The translations under genes were made by a program, and so were the position numbers. The notes beneath the pieces were generated by a model, which was not told where the DNA came from, ran no database searches, and saw nothing but the letters and a program-made list of their open reading frames with translations. A stretch of DNA of 22,942 bases from Firmicutes bacterium UBA7523 (GTDB taxonomy: Bacteria; Bacillota; Dethiobacteria; Dethiobacterales; Dethiobacteraceae): the NCBI GenBank assembly GCA_002479415.1, contig DLMZ01000043.1, positions 1 to 22,942 of the forward strand, in the 5' to 3' direction. Of the stretch, positions 1-7,325 are shown one piece after another. Every line of letters starts with the position of its first letter. The stretch's first letter is position 1.

Positions 1-8
1 AATGGGTG

Positions 9-15
9 ACCTCCT
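9..15 (-). promoter_or_regulatory. Shine-Dalgarno of a gene beyond the left edge
   Basis: On the minus strand AGGAGGT lies just downstream of the glutamate synthase fusion gene and about 8 nt before the window edge. No ORF can be read here, but such a strong site about 30 nt after the stop codon suggests that another gene of the same operon starts at or just past the left edge. Its identity is unknown. Confidence 0.6.
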
Positions 16-41
16 ACTCGATTGCGAGTTCACTTTGTTTG

Positions 42-2231
42 TTAGCGCGGGACCATGCGGATGACTCCGCCCTTGCAGGCAGCTGCACAGCTTCCGCATC
101 CGCCGCAAAGACTTAAGTCCACCGTGAATTCTTCCCCGTTTCGCGTTCTTGCGTCGCGGGGACAGATTTCTATGCAGTCATCACACTGAACGCAGAAGCC
201 GCAATGAAGGCAGCGCTGGTGTTCTTCCTGTACAGGAATTTTATCGGCGCTTAGCGGTTTGTTCCAATCAAGATGCAAGTCGGCTAGTTTAATTGTTTCC
301 TTAACAACTGGATTGTAAGGCTGACCTTGTAGCTTTGCATTGAGCTGGAGAGCGCAATTTCTGGCTTTTGCAATATTATTTGTAACAAGGCCCGCTCCGG
401 TAGCGTCACCGATTATAGATATTTTAGGGTTAACGGTGGTGAAGGTGAGGTCGTCGGGGTTGAAAAAGCCTCTCCTGTCCAACTGCTTTTGTATTTCTTC
501 CGGCAGATACCCAAGCTCTGGCCTTTCGTTAATAAAGGCAATGGTCTGGCCGGAGAAAAAGTGCGGTTGCCCTGCGGAGTTGTTTGCCCTAACACCTTCT
601 TGTGTAACCTCCTGCAGGAAGTAAGGATAACGGAAGTTTACGCCCGCTTGTTCCCATTTGCGGCGTTCCAGTTCGTTTGCCGCAGGAGTTTGAATATCGA
701 TAACTGTTATGTTCTCAGGGCAAATTCCCAATTCGACTAATGCTTCAATTCCGTCCATAGCTACATCCCCGCCGCCAATAACTACAATTTCAGGAGCCAG
801 GCTGATTTTTTCACCGCGATTGAACGCTTTTAAAAAGTTCAAGCCCCCTGTTATAAGTTCTTTCCCTTTAACGGGAGGAATAACAGGGCTGTGGGCACCA
901 GTTGCCACAATTACATGGTCGTTGTTATCAAGGATTTCAGCAAGCCTTTTGCTGTCAACGCGAGTGTTTGTGTGTATGCTTACACCAAGCCCGATAATCC
1001 TTTCCAGATCTTGGTTTAAGTCTTCCAGCGGCAATCTGCGTCGTGAAACAGCTTGGTACACTTTTCCGCCAGGATGATTATCCGCCTCATAGACATTAAT
1101 TTCGTATCCATAACGTGCCAGGAAATAAGCGGCGGTTAGCCCGGCTGGGCCGGCACCGATAACTGCTACTTTTTTACCGTTAGCCGGCAGCTTTTGCACT
1201 TCCTGTTCAGAACGGTATTCCAGTGCAAGCTCTGCTGTGCGTACCGGAAAGTCAACTTTGCCGCGGCTGCATCCATCCATGCAAAGGTGAGGACAGATAA
1301 AGCCGCAGTTACTATATCGGAAAGGAGTGTAATCGTCAATTAGAGCCAAAGCTTTTTTGTTTTCACCCAGGCGAATATGCCTCAAAAAGCGACCTGTAGG
1401 AATGCCTGTGGGACAAGCAGCTTCACATGGGGATTTTAGGTCTACCTGTTCCGGCTTAAGACCGGTGTGAACAGGATATGAGGGATAGTAAAACTTGCTG
1501 AAGGGTCGGCTGCCCGCTGGCATTATTTTAACTATATCACGCTGGAGTAATGGTGCCGGGTCAAACCCGAAATGGCTGCAGTATTCTTCAACCAAAGCTT
1601 TTATATGAGCTAAGTCTTTTTTAGTAGCTGAGGTTAGTTTAGAACCAATACCGGGCATATAGGAGGGCACTTCATAGTTGAAAATAAATATTTCTCCGCC
1701 ATGAATTCCTGTAGCTAGAGTCTTGTCTGCTTGCCCCACTACACTTTCCGTATCGTTTTCCCTGTTTAAGACAATTAATGTGCCTCCGGCCATGTACTCA
1801 CCCAGGAAATCGCCGGATGTGGTGCCTACTACAACCGCCGGTTTATATTCTTTATATTCCTTCATATGAATGCCAACACGATAACCAACTTTGTCACGAA
1901 TAAAAAGCTTGCCGCCTCTCATGCCGTAGGCGAGAGCATCGCCGCCTAAACCGTGAATGACTACGGTTCCGCTGTCCATTGTATTAGCAATGGCATTTTG
2001 CCCGTGACCGTGAACAATAATCGTAGGTCCTCCCATACAGAAAGCAAGGTCTTCACCCGGCACACCGTTAATCTCTAGAACTACATCTTTCCGGGTCAGC
2101 CCTGTGCCGATATAGCGCTGTCCGCGTACGTTGTTAATAATTATATGTCGTTCTCCTGCTTCAACTTCTTTGCGGAGGATTTCATTTAACTGTTGGTAAT
2201 AGATGTTCTTTGCATCAATTGTCAGTGTCAT
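42..2231 (-). CDS. Glutamate synthase: GXGXG domain fused to GltD-like oxidoreductase and ferredoxin domain
   Basis: Third gene of the split glutamate synthase operon; 729 aa. Residues about 1-200 are the GXGXG beta-helix found at the C-terminus of classical GltB (Gly-rich repeats such as MRGGKLFIRD). Residues about 265-325 carry the Cys clusters that open GltD-type proteins (C269, C273, C309, C313, C317, C321). Residues about 350-640 are the FAD/NAD(P)H oxidoreductase, with an FAD Rossmann motif GAGPAG at 359-364, a second nucleotide motif VIGGGDVAMD at about 484-493, and IIGDA near 606-610. Residues 674-719 are a ferredoxin-like tail with two CxxC-type clusters (C674/677/680/683/686/690 and C709/712/715/719). 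The likely role is passing electrons from NAD(P)H, or ferredoxin, to the FMN subunit encoded just upstream. The ATG follows AGGTGGTG, which overlaps the upstream gene's stop region and suggests translational coupling. The domain order is clear; the electron donor is inferred. Confidence 0.93.
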   Translation of the reverse strand: MTLTIDAKNIYYQQLNEILRKEVEAGERHIIINNVRGQRYIGTGLTRKDVVLEINGVPGEDLAFCMGGPTIIVHGHGQNAIANTMDSGTVVIHGLGGDALAYGMRGGKLFIRDKVGYRVGIHMKEYKEYKPAVVVGTTSGDFLGEYMAGGTLIVLNRENDTESVVGQADKTLATGIHGGEIFIFNYEVPSYMPGIGSKLTSATKKDLAHIKALVEEYCSHFGFDPAPLLQRDIVKIMPAGSRPFSKFYYPSYPVHTGLKPEQVDLKSPCEAACPTGIPTGRFLRHIRLGENKKALALIDDYTPFRYSNCGFICPHLCMDGCSRGKVDFPVRTAELALEYRSEQEVQKLPANGKKVAVIGAGPAGLTAAYFLARYGYEINVYEADNHPGGKVYQAVSRRRLPLEDLNQDLERIIGLGVSIHTNTRVDSKRLAEILDNNDHVIVATGAHSPVIPPVKGKELITGGLNFLKAFNRGEKISLAPEIVVIGGGDVAMDGIEALVELGICPENITVIDIQTPAANELERRKWEQAGVNFRYPYFLQEVTQEGVRANNSAGQPHFFSGQTIAFINERPELGYLPEEIQKQLDRRGFFNPDDLTFTTVNPKISIIGDATGAGLVTNNIAKARNCALQLNAKLQGQPYNPVVKETIKLADLHLDWNKPLSADKIPVQEEHQRCLHCGFCVQCDDCIEICPRDARTRNGEEFTVDLSLCGGCGSCAAACKGGVIRMVPR

Positions 2232-2242
2232 TTTTTCACCAC

Positions 2243-3751
2243 CTACTCGCCGGCGTGCTTTACGCCTAATATTTCAAGTTCCTTGTCAGAAATCCCAACG
2301 CCGCGCAGCACCAAGCGGTTGCCGCGGAAAGAGCCTATGTCGTAGATACCGTTTAATCCCATTATTTCTTTCATCTCATGATGCCAGCCGTCAACTAAGT
2401 TGCTCAAGCGTTCCACGGCCCAGTCTTCATCAAGCCGTTTCCCAATAATCGGGTCATTTGTTGTTAGGCCCCAAGGGCATTTTCCGCTGTGACAACGCTG
2501 GCAGCTGTGACAGCCGCAGGAAATAAGGGCGGCAGAGCCGATAGCTACCGCATCTGCTCCCAAGGCAACGGCTTTCATTACGTCGCCGCTATTCCGGAAG
2601 CCGCCGCCGACGACTATTGACGCTTGGTTTCGTATGCCTTCCTCACGCAGTCTTTGGTCTACAGCAGCAAGGGCCAGTTCGGCCGGTATGCCCACTGTAT
2701 CACGGACAATATTAGGAGCTGCTCCTGTTCCTCCTCGGTATCCGTCCAAATATACCATATCTGCTCCGGCATGAACAATGCCGCTGGCTATGGCTGCGAC
2801 GTTGTGTACTGTGGCGATTTTAACACAAACAGGCTTGTACCCGCTTGCTTCCTTAATCGCGTAGATTAAAAGCCGCAAATCCTCAATTGAATAGATATCA
2901 TGCTGCGGAGCTGGTGAAATTGCATCTGAGCCTTCGGGAATCATGCGGGTTTTTGAAACACCGGACAAAACTTTTTCTCCCGGTAGGTGGCCGCCAATCC
3001 CAGGCTTTGCTCCTTGGCCTATTTTAATCTGATAAGCGCTAGCTTTTTGCAGATAATCAGGGTTGACGCCAAAGCGGCCTGAGGCAACCTGCAAAACAGC
3101 TATGTCGGCATAAGGGTAGAGGTCTTCATGAAGTCCGCCCTCACCGGAATACCAAAGCATTCCTTTCTCCCTGGCTACGCGAGCCATTGCCTTTTGCAGA
3201 GTTAAATTAATGCTGCCGTAAGACATTGGGGCAAAAACGAGAGGAAGATTAAGTCTTAGGAGAGAAGCAGAATGATTGTCTTTTCTTTCTTTAAAGCTTT
3301 CGGGCTTTCTGCCAAGATGAGTAGTGGTTTCCATCGGTTCGCGCTGAGGATCGATGGAAGGATTAGTTACTTGGCAGGCGTTAAACATCAGCCGATCCCA
3401 GTAAGTAGGGACGTCTGTATCTGCTCCTAATCCACCTAGTGCAACAGCTCCCGAAGCAGATTGCAGATGGACGCGGGTAATATCCTTGCCCTTCCAAACA
3501 CCGTGGTAGCGCAAAGCCAAGGGACGCTCTTCTATACGAATAGCACTCCGGGGGCAGACAACTTCACAGCGATGGCAAGCGCCGCAGGAACGTCCGCTAG
3601 CCGCAGGTATACGTTTGTCTCCTCTCGGCTCTATGCGAATTTCATTAAAGGTACATTGTTCAGCACATTCCCCGCAACCGTCACATAATTCTAGATTAAA
3701 AGTCGGTTGGAACAGGGAACGCAGGCCGGGTTGTTCTATGTGTATACTCAT
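2243..3751 (-). CDS. Glutamate synthase FMN-binding (synthase) subunit with N-terminal ferredoxin domain
   Basis: 502 aa, archaeal/clostridial-type central subunit of glutamate synthase. It forms glutamate from 2-oxoglutarate and ammonia delivered by the glutaminase subunit, using an FMN barrel. Two 4Fe-4S motifs lie at the N-terminus (C23/C26/C29/C33 and C56/C59/C62/C66). Barrel motifs typical of the Glu_synthase family follow: SGEGG (202-206), KIGQGAKPGIGG (243-254), DGYRGGTGAAP (336-346) and VGGGFRNSGD (381-390). A late Cys group (C412, C414, C417, C420, C425) matches the region that binds the 3Fe-4S cluster. The start ATG has AAGGAG upstream. It sits 14 nt after the glutaminase gene and 11 nt before the GXGXG/GltD fusion, so the three are cotranscribed. 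Family identity is very secure; whether NADPH or ferredoxin is the physiological donor cannot be told. Confidence 0.95.
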   Translation of the reverse strand: MSIHIEQPGLRSLFQPTFNLELCDGCGECAEQCTFNEIRIEPRGDKRIPAASGRSCGACHRCEVVCPRSAIRIEERPLALRYHGVWKGKDITRVHLQSASGAVALGGLGADTDVPTYWDRLMFNACQVTNPSIDPQREPMETTTHLGRKPESFKERKDNHSASLLRLNLPLVFAPMSYGSINLTLQKAMARVAREKGMLWYSGEGGLHEDLYPYADIAVLQVASGRFGVNPDYLQKASAYQIKIGQGAKPGIGGHLPGEKVLSGVSKTRMIPEGSDAISPAPQHDIYSIEDLRLLIYAIKEASGYKPVCVKIATVHNVAAIASGIVHAGADMVYLDGYRGGTGAAPNIVRDTVGIPAELALAAVDQRLREEGIRNQASIVVGGGFRNSGDVMKAVALGADAVAIGSAALISCGCHSCQRCHSGKCPWGLTTNDPIIGKRLDEDWAVERLSNLVDGWHHEMKEIMGLNGIYDIGSFRGNRLVLRGVGISDKELEILGVKHAGE

Positions 3752-3765
3752 CTTTTTCTCCTTTC

Positions 3766-4848
3766 TTAGGCCGATACGCCGCTGTTTTGGGCAGGGCGGT
3801 CGTAAAGTGCTATTACCGGCTGTCCTGCTCGGGGAGTAAATATTTCCTTAAGGTTTTCTTGCATTTCATACAGGGCAGATATCTCGCTTGCGAAATAGGT
3901 ATAGCCGTCCTGAGTGGCGGTGGTCATGGGGCGCAATTTGGTGTTGTCGGTAAGACTGAACATGCCTCCGCTGAAAGAAACCAAAACGGCAAAAGGCCCA
4001 TTGAGCATTGTTTGTTCGTAGATTATCTTGAGCATTGTTAGTCGTTCTTTTTCCTCTAAGTCTTCCAGCCGTTCAACTGTGGCCCAATATGGAGGAGCCA
4101 GGGCAGTGGTTGCATCCGTAATGCTGAGTCCATGACGTCTGATAAGCAGGTCAAAAAGATAGGCAATAACCTCACTGTCGGTTTGCATATGACAGAAATA
4201 GCCGTGAGATTCGAGATAACGGCGGTTGATTCCATAGGATGAAATTTCACCGTTATGCACAATAGACCAGTCCACAGCATTAAAAGGGTGAGCTCCGCCC
4301 CACCATCCCGGGGTATTGGTGGGAAAGCGGTTATGGGCAAGCCAGCTGTATCCTTCGTAATTATCAAGCTGGAAAAAATCATAAATATCTCTGGGAGTCC
4401 CCACGCCTTTAAAAACAGCCATATCCTTGCCGGTTGAACAAGCATATGCTCCTTGAACTTCTTTATTTAAGCTCATCATTTTAGTGATTACATAATCGTC
4501 ATCACTTTCTTCGCCGGGCAACCGCTGTCCGTCGGGTATAGCCGGTTCTACAAAGAAAAATTGAAAGTAGGGATGATCGGTTATAACACGGTTCCAAACA
4601 GGAACAGGCTCCTGTTTGTGAACGGTAAAGCAGCGTCTGATAAAAGTAGCAGCCTGCTCCATCGCTGTTTCCGTAGAAGCCATTATATGCAGAACGTAGA
4701 GTTCCTCATAGCCGGGGAAAATGCCATATGCACCGTACCCCGCACCAAGTCCGTTACCCCGGTCATTCTGCAAAACAATGGCTCTTTTAATTCTTTCGCC
4801 GCTTTCTCTACGGCGTTGGTGGCTAATAAGCCCTGCAATTCCGCACAT
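3766..4848 (-). CDS. Glutamate synthase glutaminase subunit (class II glutamine amidotransferase)
   Basis: 360 aa, first gene of the operon. It hydrolyses glutamine and channels ammonia to the synthase subunit. The start was placed at 4848, because this gives M-C-G-I-A-G-L with Cys2 as the N-terminal nucleophile after Met removal and has AAAGGAGA about 8 nt upstream. The same frame stays open to about 5001, but those codons run through a terminator hairpin and would bury the nucleophile. Further class II amidotransferase motifs are WLAHNRFPTNTPG, the WSIVHNGEISS loop (Asn and Gly of the oxyanion region) and TDSEVIAYLFD. The C-terminal YFASEISALYE stretch is typical of GltB1-type stand-alone subunits, which lack the synthase domain. 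Expression is probably controlled by the hairpin in its leader. Confidence 0.93.
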   Translation of the reverse strand: MCGIAGLISHQRRRESGERIKRAIVLQNDRGNGLGAGYGAYGIFPGYEELYVLHIMASTETAMEQAATFIRRCFTVHKQEPVPVWNRVITDHPYFQFFFVEPAIPDGQRLPGEESDDDYVITKMMSLNKEVQGAYACSTGKDMAVFKGVGTPRDIYDFFQLDNYEGYSWLAHNRFPTNTPGWWGGAHPFNAVDWSIVHNGEISSYGINRRYLESHGYFCHMQTDSEVIAYLFDLLIRRHGLSITDATTALAPPYWATVERLEDLEEKERLTMLKIIYEQTMLNGPFAVLVSFSGGMFSLTDNTKLRPMTTATQDGYTYFASEISALYEMQENLKEIFTPRAGQPVIALYDRPAQNSGVSA

Positions 4849-4882
4849 TAATTCTGTCTCCTTTTCTGCTGTTTTTAAAGCA

Positions 4883-4923
4883 ATAAAAAAAGCGCCAGCC
4901 AAATAAAATAATTTGGCAGGCGC
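4883..4923 (-). terminator. Intrinsic terminator in the leader of the glutamate synthase operon (putative attenuator)
   Basis: Read on the minus strand, a 13-bp stem (GCGCCTGCCAAAT against ATTTGGCTGGCGC, one T-T mismatch) with a 6-nt loop is followed directly by seven T residues. It lies 35-75 nt upstream of the glutaminase start codon, and no other minus-strand gene precedes it. It therefore sits in the 5' leader, where it would stop transcription before the operon. Just upstream the transcript has GGGCA, which can pair with TGCC in the stem's first arm and could form a competing antiterminator. On the plus strand no T-run follows, so it is not a plus-strand terminator. I did not recognise a T-box, a known riboswitch, or convincing ANTAR-type twin hexaloops. 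Confidence 0.7.
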
Positions 4924-5032
4924 CTTTGCCCGACAATATGAGAATACCAACAGTGTTTGCATTGCATAAGAATACATTGCGAACTCTTTTTTCTTCAACA
5001 AAAAAACATAATATCCTGCAAATCAACGTGTA

Positions 5033-5067
5033 AAATTTGCGAAATTTATGATACAATGAACATTGTT
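5033..5067. promoter_or_regulatory. Divergent promoter region with two short inverted repeats
   Basis: This is the space between the divergent glutamate synthase operon and the ABC-F gene. Two short inverted repeats occur: AAATTTGCGAAATTT (5033-5047) and ACAATGAACATTGT (5053-5066). The second overlaps TACAAT (5052-5057), a candidate -10 for the ABC-F gene with no convincing -35. On the minus strand TTTACA followed by TATTAT or TTATGT (about 5010-5038) is a candidate promoter for the glutamate synthase leader. These are weak calls, but the repeats are exact. Confidence 0.35.
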
Positions 5068-5095
5068 TAAATTTTATTGAAAAAGGCGGGACAAA

Positions 5096-6685
5096 GTGAT
5101 AACAGTAAGTAATGTTGGATTACGATACGGAGAGCGTAAGCTCTTTGAGGATGTGAACTTAAAGTTTACTCCGGGGAACTGCTATGGAGTTATTGGTGCA
5201 AATGGAGCGGGAAAAAGTACATTTTTGAAGATACTCGCCGGCGAAATTGAGCCGGACACCGGTGAGGTAGTAATCTCGCGTGGAGTGCGGATGTCAATTT
5301 TAAAACAAGATCATTATCAATATGATCAATCTATTGTGCTTGATGCTGTGATTATGGGCAACCAACGGCTATATGAAATCATTAAAGAGAAAGAAGCGCT
5401 TTACAGCAAGGATAATTTTAGTGATGAAGACGGTATGAAAGTAGCTGAATTAGAGCAAGAATTCTGTGATATGAATGGGTGGGAAGCTGAATCAGAAGCT
5501 TCTGCTTTGCTGCAGGGGTTAGGAATTGCCACGGATCTTCACAACAAGATGATGTCTGACCTGCAAGGTGCTGAGAAGGTCAAGGTTCTTTTAGCACAGG
5601 CGCTTTTTGGCAACCCCGGCATTCTGATTCTAGACGAGCCTACTAACCACTTAGATATACAGTCTATAGCCTGGCTGGAAGAGTTTTTAATTGCCTTTGA
5701 AGGAATTGTTATTATCGTGACGCACGATCGCCATTTTGTGAATAAAATCTGTACTCATATGGCCGATGTAGATTACGGTATGATTAAGCTCTATGTGGGA
5801 AATTACGACTTCTGGTATGAATCTAGCCAACTAGCTTTGCAAATGCAGCGGGATCAGAACAAGAAACAAGAAGAAAAAGTTAAGCAGCTCAAGGATTTCA
5901 TCGCTCGTTTTAGTGCGAATGCTTCTAAATCAAAGCAGGCTACGTCCCGCAAGAAAATGTTAGAAAAAATTAATCTGGAAGATATTCAGCCATCCAATCG
6001 CAAATATCCTTATGTTTGGTTTAAGCCTGAAAGGGAAGCGGGCAATGATATTCTTACAGTAGTTGATTTATGTAAGACGATTGATGGAGAAAAGGTCCTT
6101 GATAACGTGAGCTTTACCGTACATAAAGGGGACAAAATAGCTTTTGTTGGAAATAACGAGATTGCATATACAAACTTATTTAAAATATTGAGCGGCGAAA
6201 TGGAACCGGATAGCGGCCATTACAAATGGGGTGTTACTATTACCAACGCTTATTTCCCTAAAGATAGTTCCGCATACTTTCAAAACCAGGATCTAAGCTT
6301 GGTAGATTGGCTGCGCCAGTATTCGCCCGACAAAGCAGATTCATACGTCAGAGGGTTTTTAGGAAAAATGCTCTTTTCCGGTGAAGAGGCCCTTAAGTCA
6401 ATTAAAGTTCTTTCCGGGGGAGAGCGGGTGCGCTGCATGTTAGCAAAAGTTATGCTGTGCGGTGCAAATGCTTTGCTTTTTGATCAACCCACAAACCATT
6501 TAGACTTAGAATCAATTACTGCCCTCAATAATGGATTGCGTGATTTCAACAGTAATGTGCTTTTTACTTCGCATGACCGTCAGTTAGTGCAGACGATTGC
6601 CAATCGGATTATCGAATTCAAGCCAACCGGCATGCTAGATGTACGTTTAACCTATGATGAATACTTGGAAAGCGTTGCTGTTTAA
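5096..6685 (+). CDS. ABC-F family ATPase, YkpA/YbiT type
   Basis: 529 aa soluble protein with two ATP-binding domains and no membrane segments, of the ABC-F class that acts on ribosomes. It begins with GTG after GGCGGG. NBD1 (about 1-240) has an intact Walker A (GANGAGKST) and Walker B (ILILDEPTNHLD), but its signature is altered to LQGAEK. A basic, lysine-rich linker follows (about 250-310). In NBD2 the Walker A reads GNNEIAYTN, with no P-loop lysine, and the Walker B reads LLFDQPTNHLD, with Gln for the catalytic Glu, while the signature LSGGERVR is intact. One composite ATP site is thus complete and the other is degenerate. The gene ends in FKPTGMLDVRLTYDEYLESV, typical of the YkpA/YbiT group. 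It is monocistronic, with its own terminator. The exact role (translation factor, stress or antibiotic resistance) cannot be read from sequence. Confidence 0.92.
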   Translation: MITVSNVGLRYGERKLFEDVNLKFTPGNCYGVIGANGAGKSTFLKILAGEIEPDTGEVVISRGVRMSILKQDHYQYDQSIVLDAVIMGNQRLYEIIKEKEALYSKDNFSDEDGMKVAELEQEFCDMNGWEAESEASALLQGLGIATDLHNKMMSDLQGAEKVKVLLAQALFGNPGILILDEPTNHLDIQSIAWLEEFLIAFEGIVIIVTHDRHFVNKICTHMADVDYGMIKLYVGNYDFWYESSQLALQMQRDQNKKQEEKVKQLKDFIARFSANASKSKQATSRKKMLEKINLEDIQPSNRKYPYVWFKPEREAGNDILTVVDLCKTIDGEKVLDNVSFTVHKGDKIAFVGNNEIAYTNLFKILSGEMEPDSGHYKWGVTITNAYFPKDSSAYFQNQDLSLVDWLRQYSPDKADSYVRGFLGKMLFSGEEALKSIKVLSGGERVRCMLAKVMLCGANALLFDQPTNHLDLESITALNNGLRDFNSNVLFTSHDRQLVQTIANRIIEFKPTGMLDVRLTYDEYLESVAV

Positions 6686-6713
6686 ATTGCATCAATAAAG
6701 GAACAAACCAATA

Positions 6714-6759
6714 ATAAGCCGGAGCGAGGCATTTTGCCTTTCTCCGGCTTATATATTTT
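6714..6759 (+). terminator. Rho-independent terminator of the ABC-F gene
   Basis: An 11-bp perfect stem (ATAAGCCGGAG / CTCCGGCTTAT) encloses a smaller AGGC/GCCT stem and is followed by ATATTTTTAT. It starts about 30 nt after the ABC-F stop codon. Confidence 0.85.
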
Positions 6760-6767
6760 TATAGCTA

Positions 6768-6797
6768 TTGACATCCTGCGCATAATAGTAATATACT
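6768..6797 (+). promoter_or_regulatory. Sigma-A type promoter of the DUF6530-like gene
   Basis: TTGACA (6768-6773) is separated by 18 bp from TATACT (6792-6797), the best promoter match in the window. The predicted start of transcription is near 6804, and the start codon is at 6846. Confidence 0.75.
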
Positions 6798-6820
6798 AAA
6801 CTAGTAGTTTAGTATATTAC
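6788..6820. promoter_or_regulatory. Perfect 33-bp palindromic operator
   Basis: The left arm GTAATATACTAAACTA (6788-6803) and right arm TAGTTTAGTATATTAC (6805-6820) are exact reverse complements around a single central G. The palindrome covers the -10 box and is centred on the predicted transcription start, so the mRNA would carry only the right arm. This fits a DNA site for a dimeric repressor rather than an RNA hairpin. No regulator gene is adjacent. Confidence 0.8.
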
Positions 6821-6845
6821 TAATTCGAAAATTGGAGGCAAGATA

Positions 6846-7325
6846 ATGAAGATACCAACTACTTTGAAGCATAAGCCGGTTATAGTGTCGGACAATTATG
6901 AAAATGTTGATGGTAGATACGCATATAATACAGATGCAAAAGGATTGTCGCTGGGATTAGCTCAGTGGAACGACCGAGGTAAGGTAGATGTTTCCGCAAA
7001 AGTATGGAGACATACAGGGGAAAAGTGGTCTAGACAATCGGAAGAATTGCCGCTTCATCGTGTGCTAGACCTTGCTATCCTTGTTTGTAGAGCAAAGCTC
7101 CATTTTAGAGAAGCTTATAGGTATGAAAAATTGTATGATACTGAAAACCCTGTTATAGACAGAGTTGGATTACAGGGGGATGCTATGACAGTGGCTGTGT
7201 GTTCAGAAAACGAAAAAATAAATGAAGATATTAAACTGTTTAGCCAGGCATTAAGCGATGATGATGAGCTTATAGGTGAACGATTGCGTACGCTGTCAAG
7301 AATCTTAAAAGACATGGGGTATTAA
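6846..7325 (+). CDS. Conserved hypothetical protein, DUF6530-like
   Basis: 159 aa soluble protein. The ATG follows GGAGG with about 7 nt spacing. Its features include the N-terminal segment MKIPTTLKHKPVIVSDNY, a central LGLAQWNDRGKVDVSAKVWRH, and RQSEELPLHRVLDLAILVCR. The last 30 residues are acidic and probably helical (SDDDELIGERLRTLSRIL). From memory it resembles the widely conserved Firmicutes family DUF6530, whose function is unknown; I could not search to confirm. There is no signal peptide, membrane segment or recognised catalytic motif. It is controlled by a consensus promoter overlapped by a perfect palindrome, so it is probably repressed until induced. Its 3' end overlaps the convergent membrane protein gene by 21 bp. 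Confidence 0.75.
   Translation: MKIPTTLKHKPVIVSDNYENVDGRYAYNTDAKGLSLGLAQWNDRGKVDVSAKVWRHTGEKWSRQSEELPLHRVLDLAILVCRAKLHFREAYRYEKLYDTENPVIDRVGLQGDAMTVAVCSENEKINEDIKLFSQALSDDDELIGERLRTLSRILKDMGY

Noticed and set aside
340..1077. Plus-strand open frames opposite the glutamate synthase fusion gene
   Set aside because: They lie in the shadow of a long gene with clear domains, have no family motifs, and lack ribosome sites.
4056..4445. Minus-strand open frame of 129 codons inside the glutaminase gene
   Set aside because: It is an alternative frame of a gene with firm family motifs and has no features of its own.
4883..4960. T-box or ANTAR-type RNA in the glutamate synthase leader
   Set aside because: There is no T-box consensus, and candidate small hairpins lack the expected twin hexaloops with A1 and G4.
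4849..5001. N-terminal extension of the glutaminase subunit, in frame with upstream ATG codons
   Set aside because: It would run through the terminator hairpin and place residues before the catalytic Cys; a strong ribosome site supports the start at 4848.
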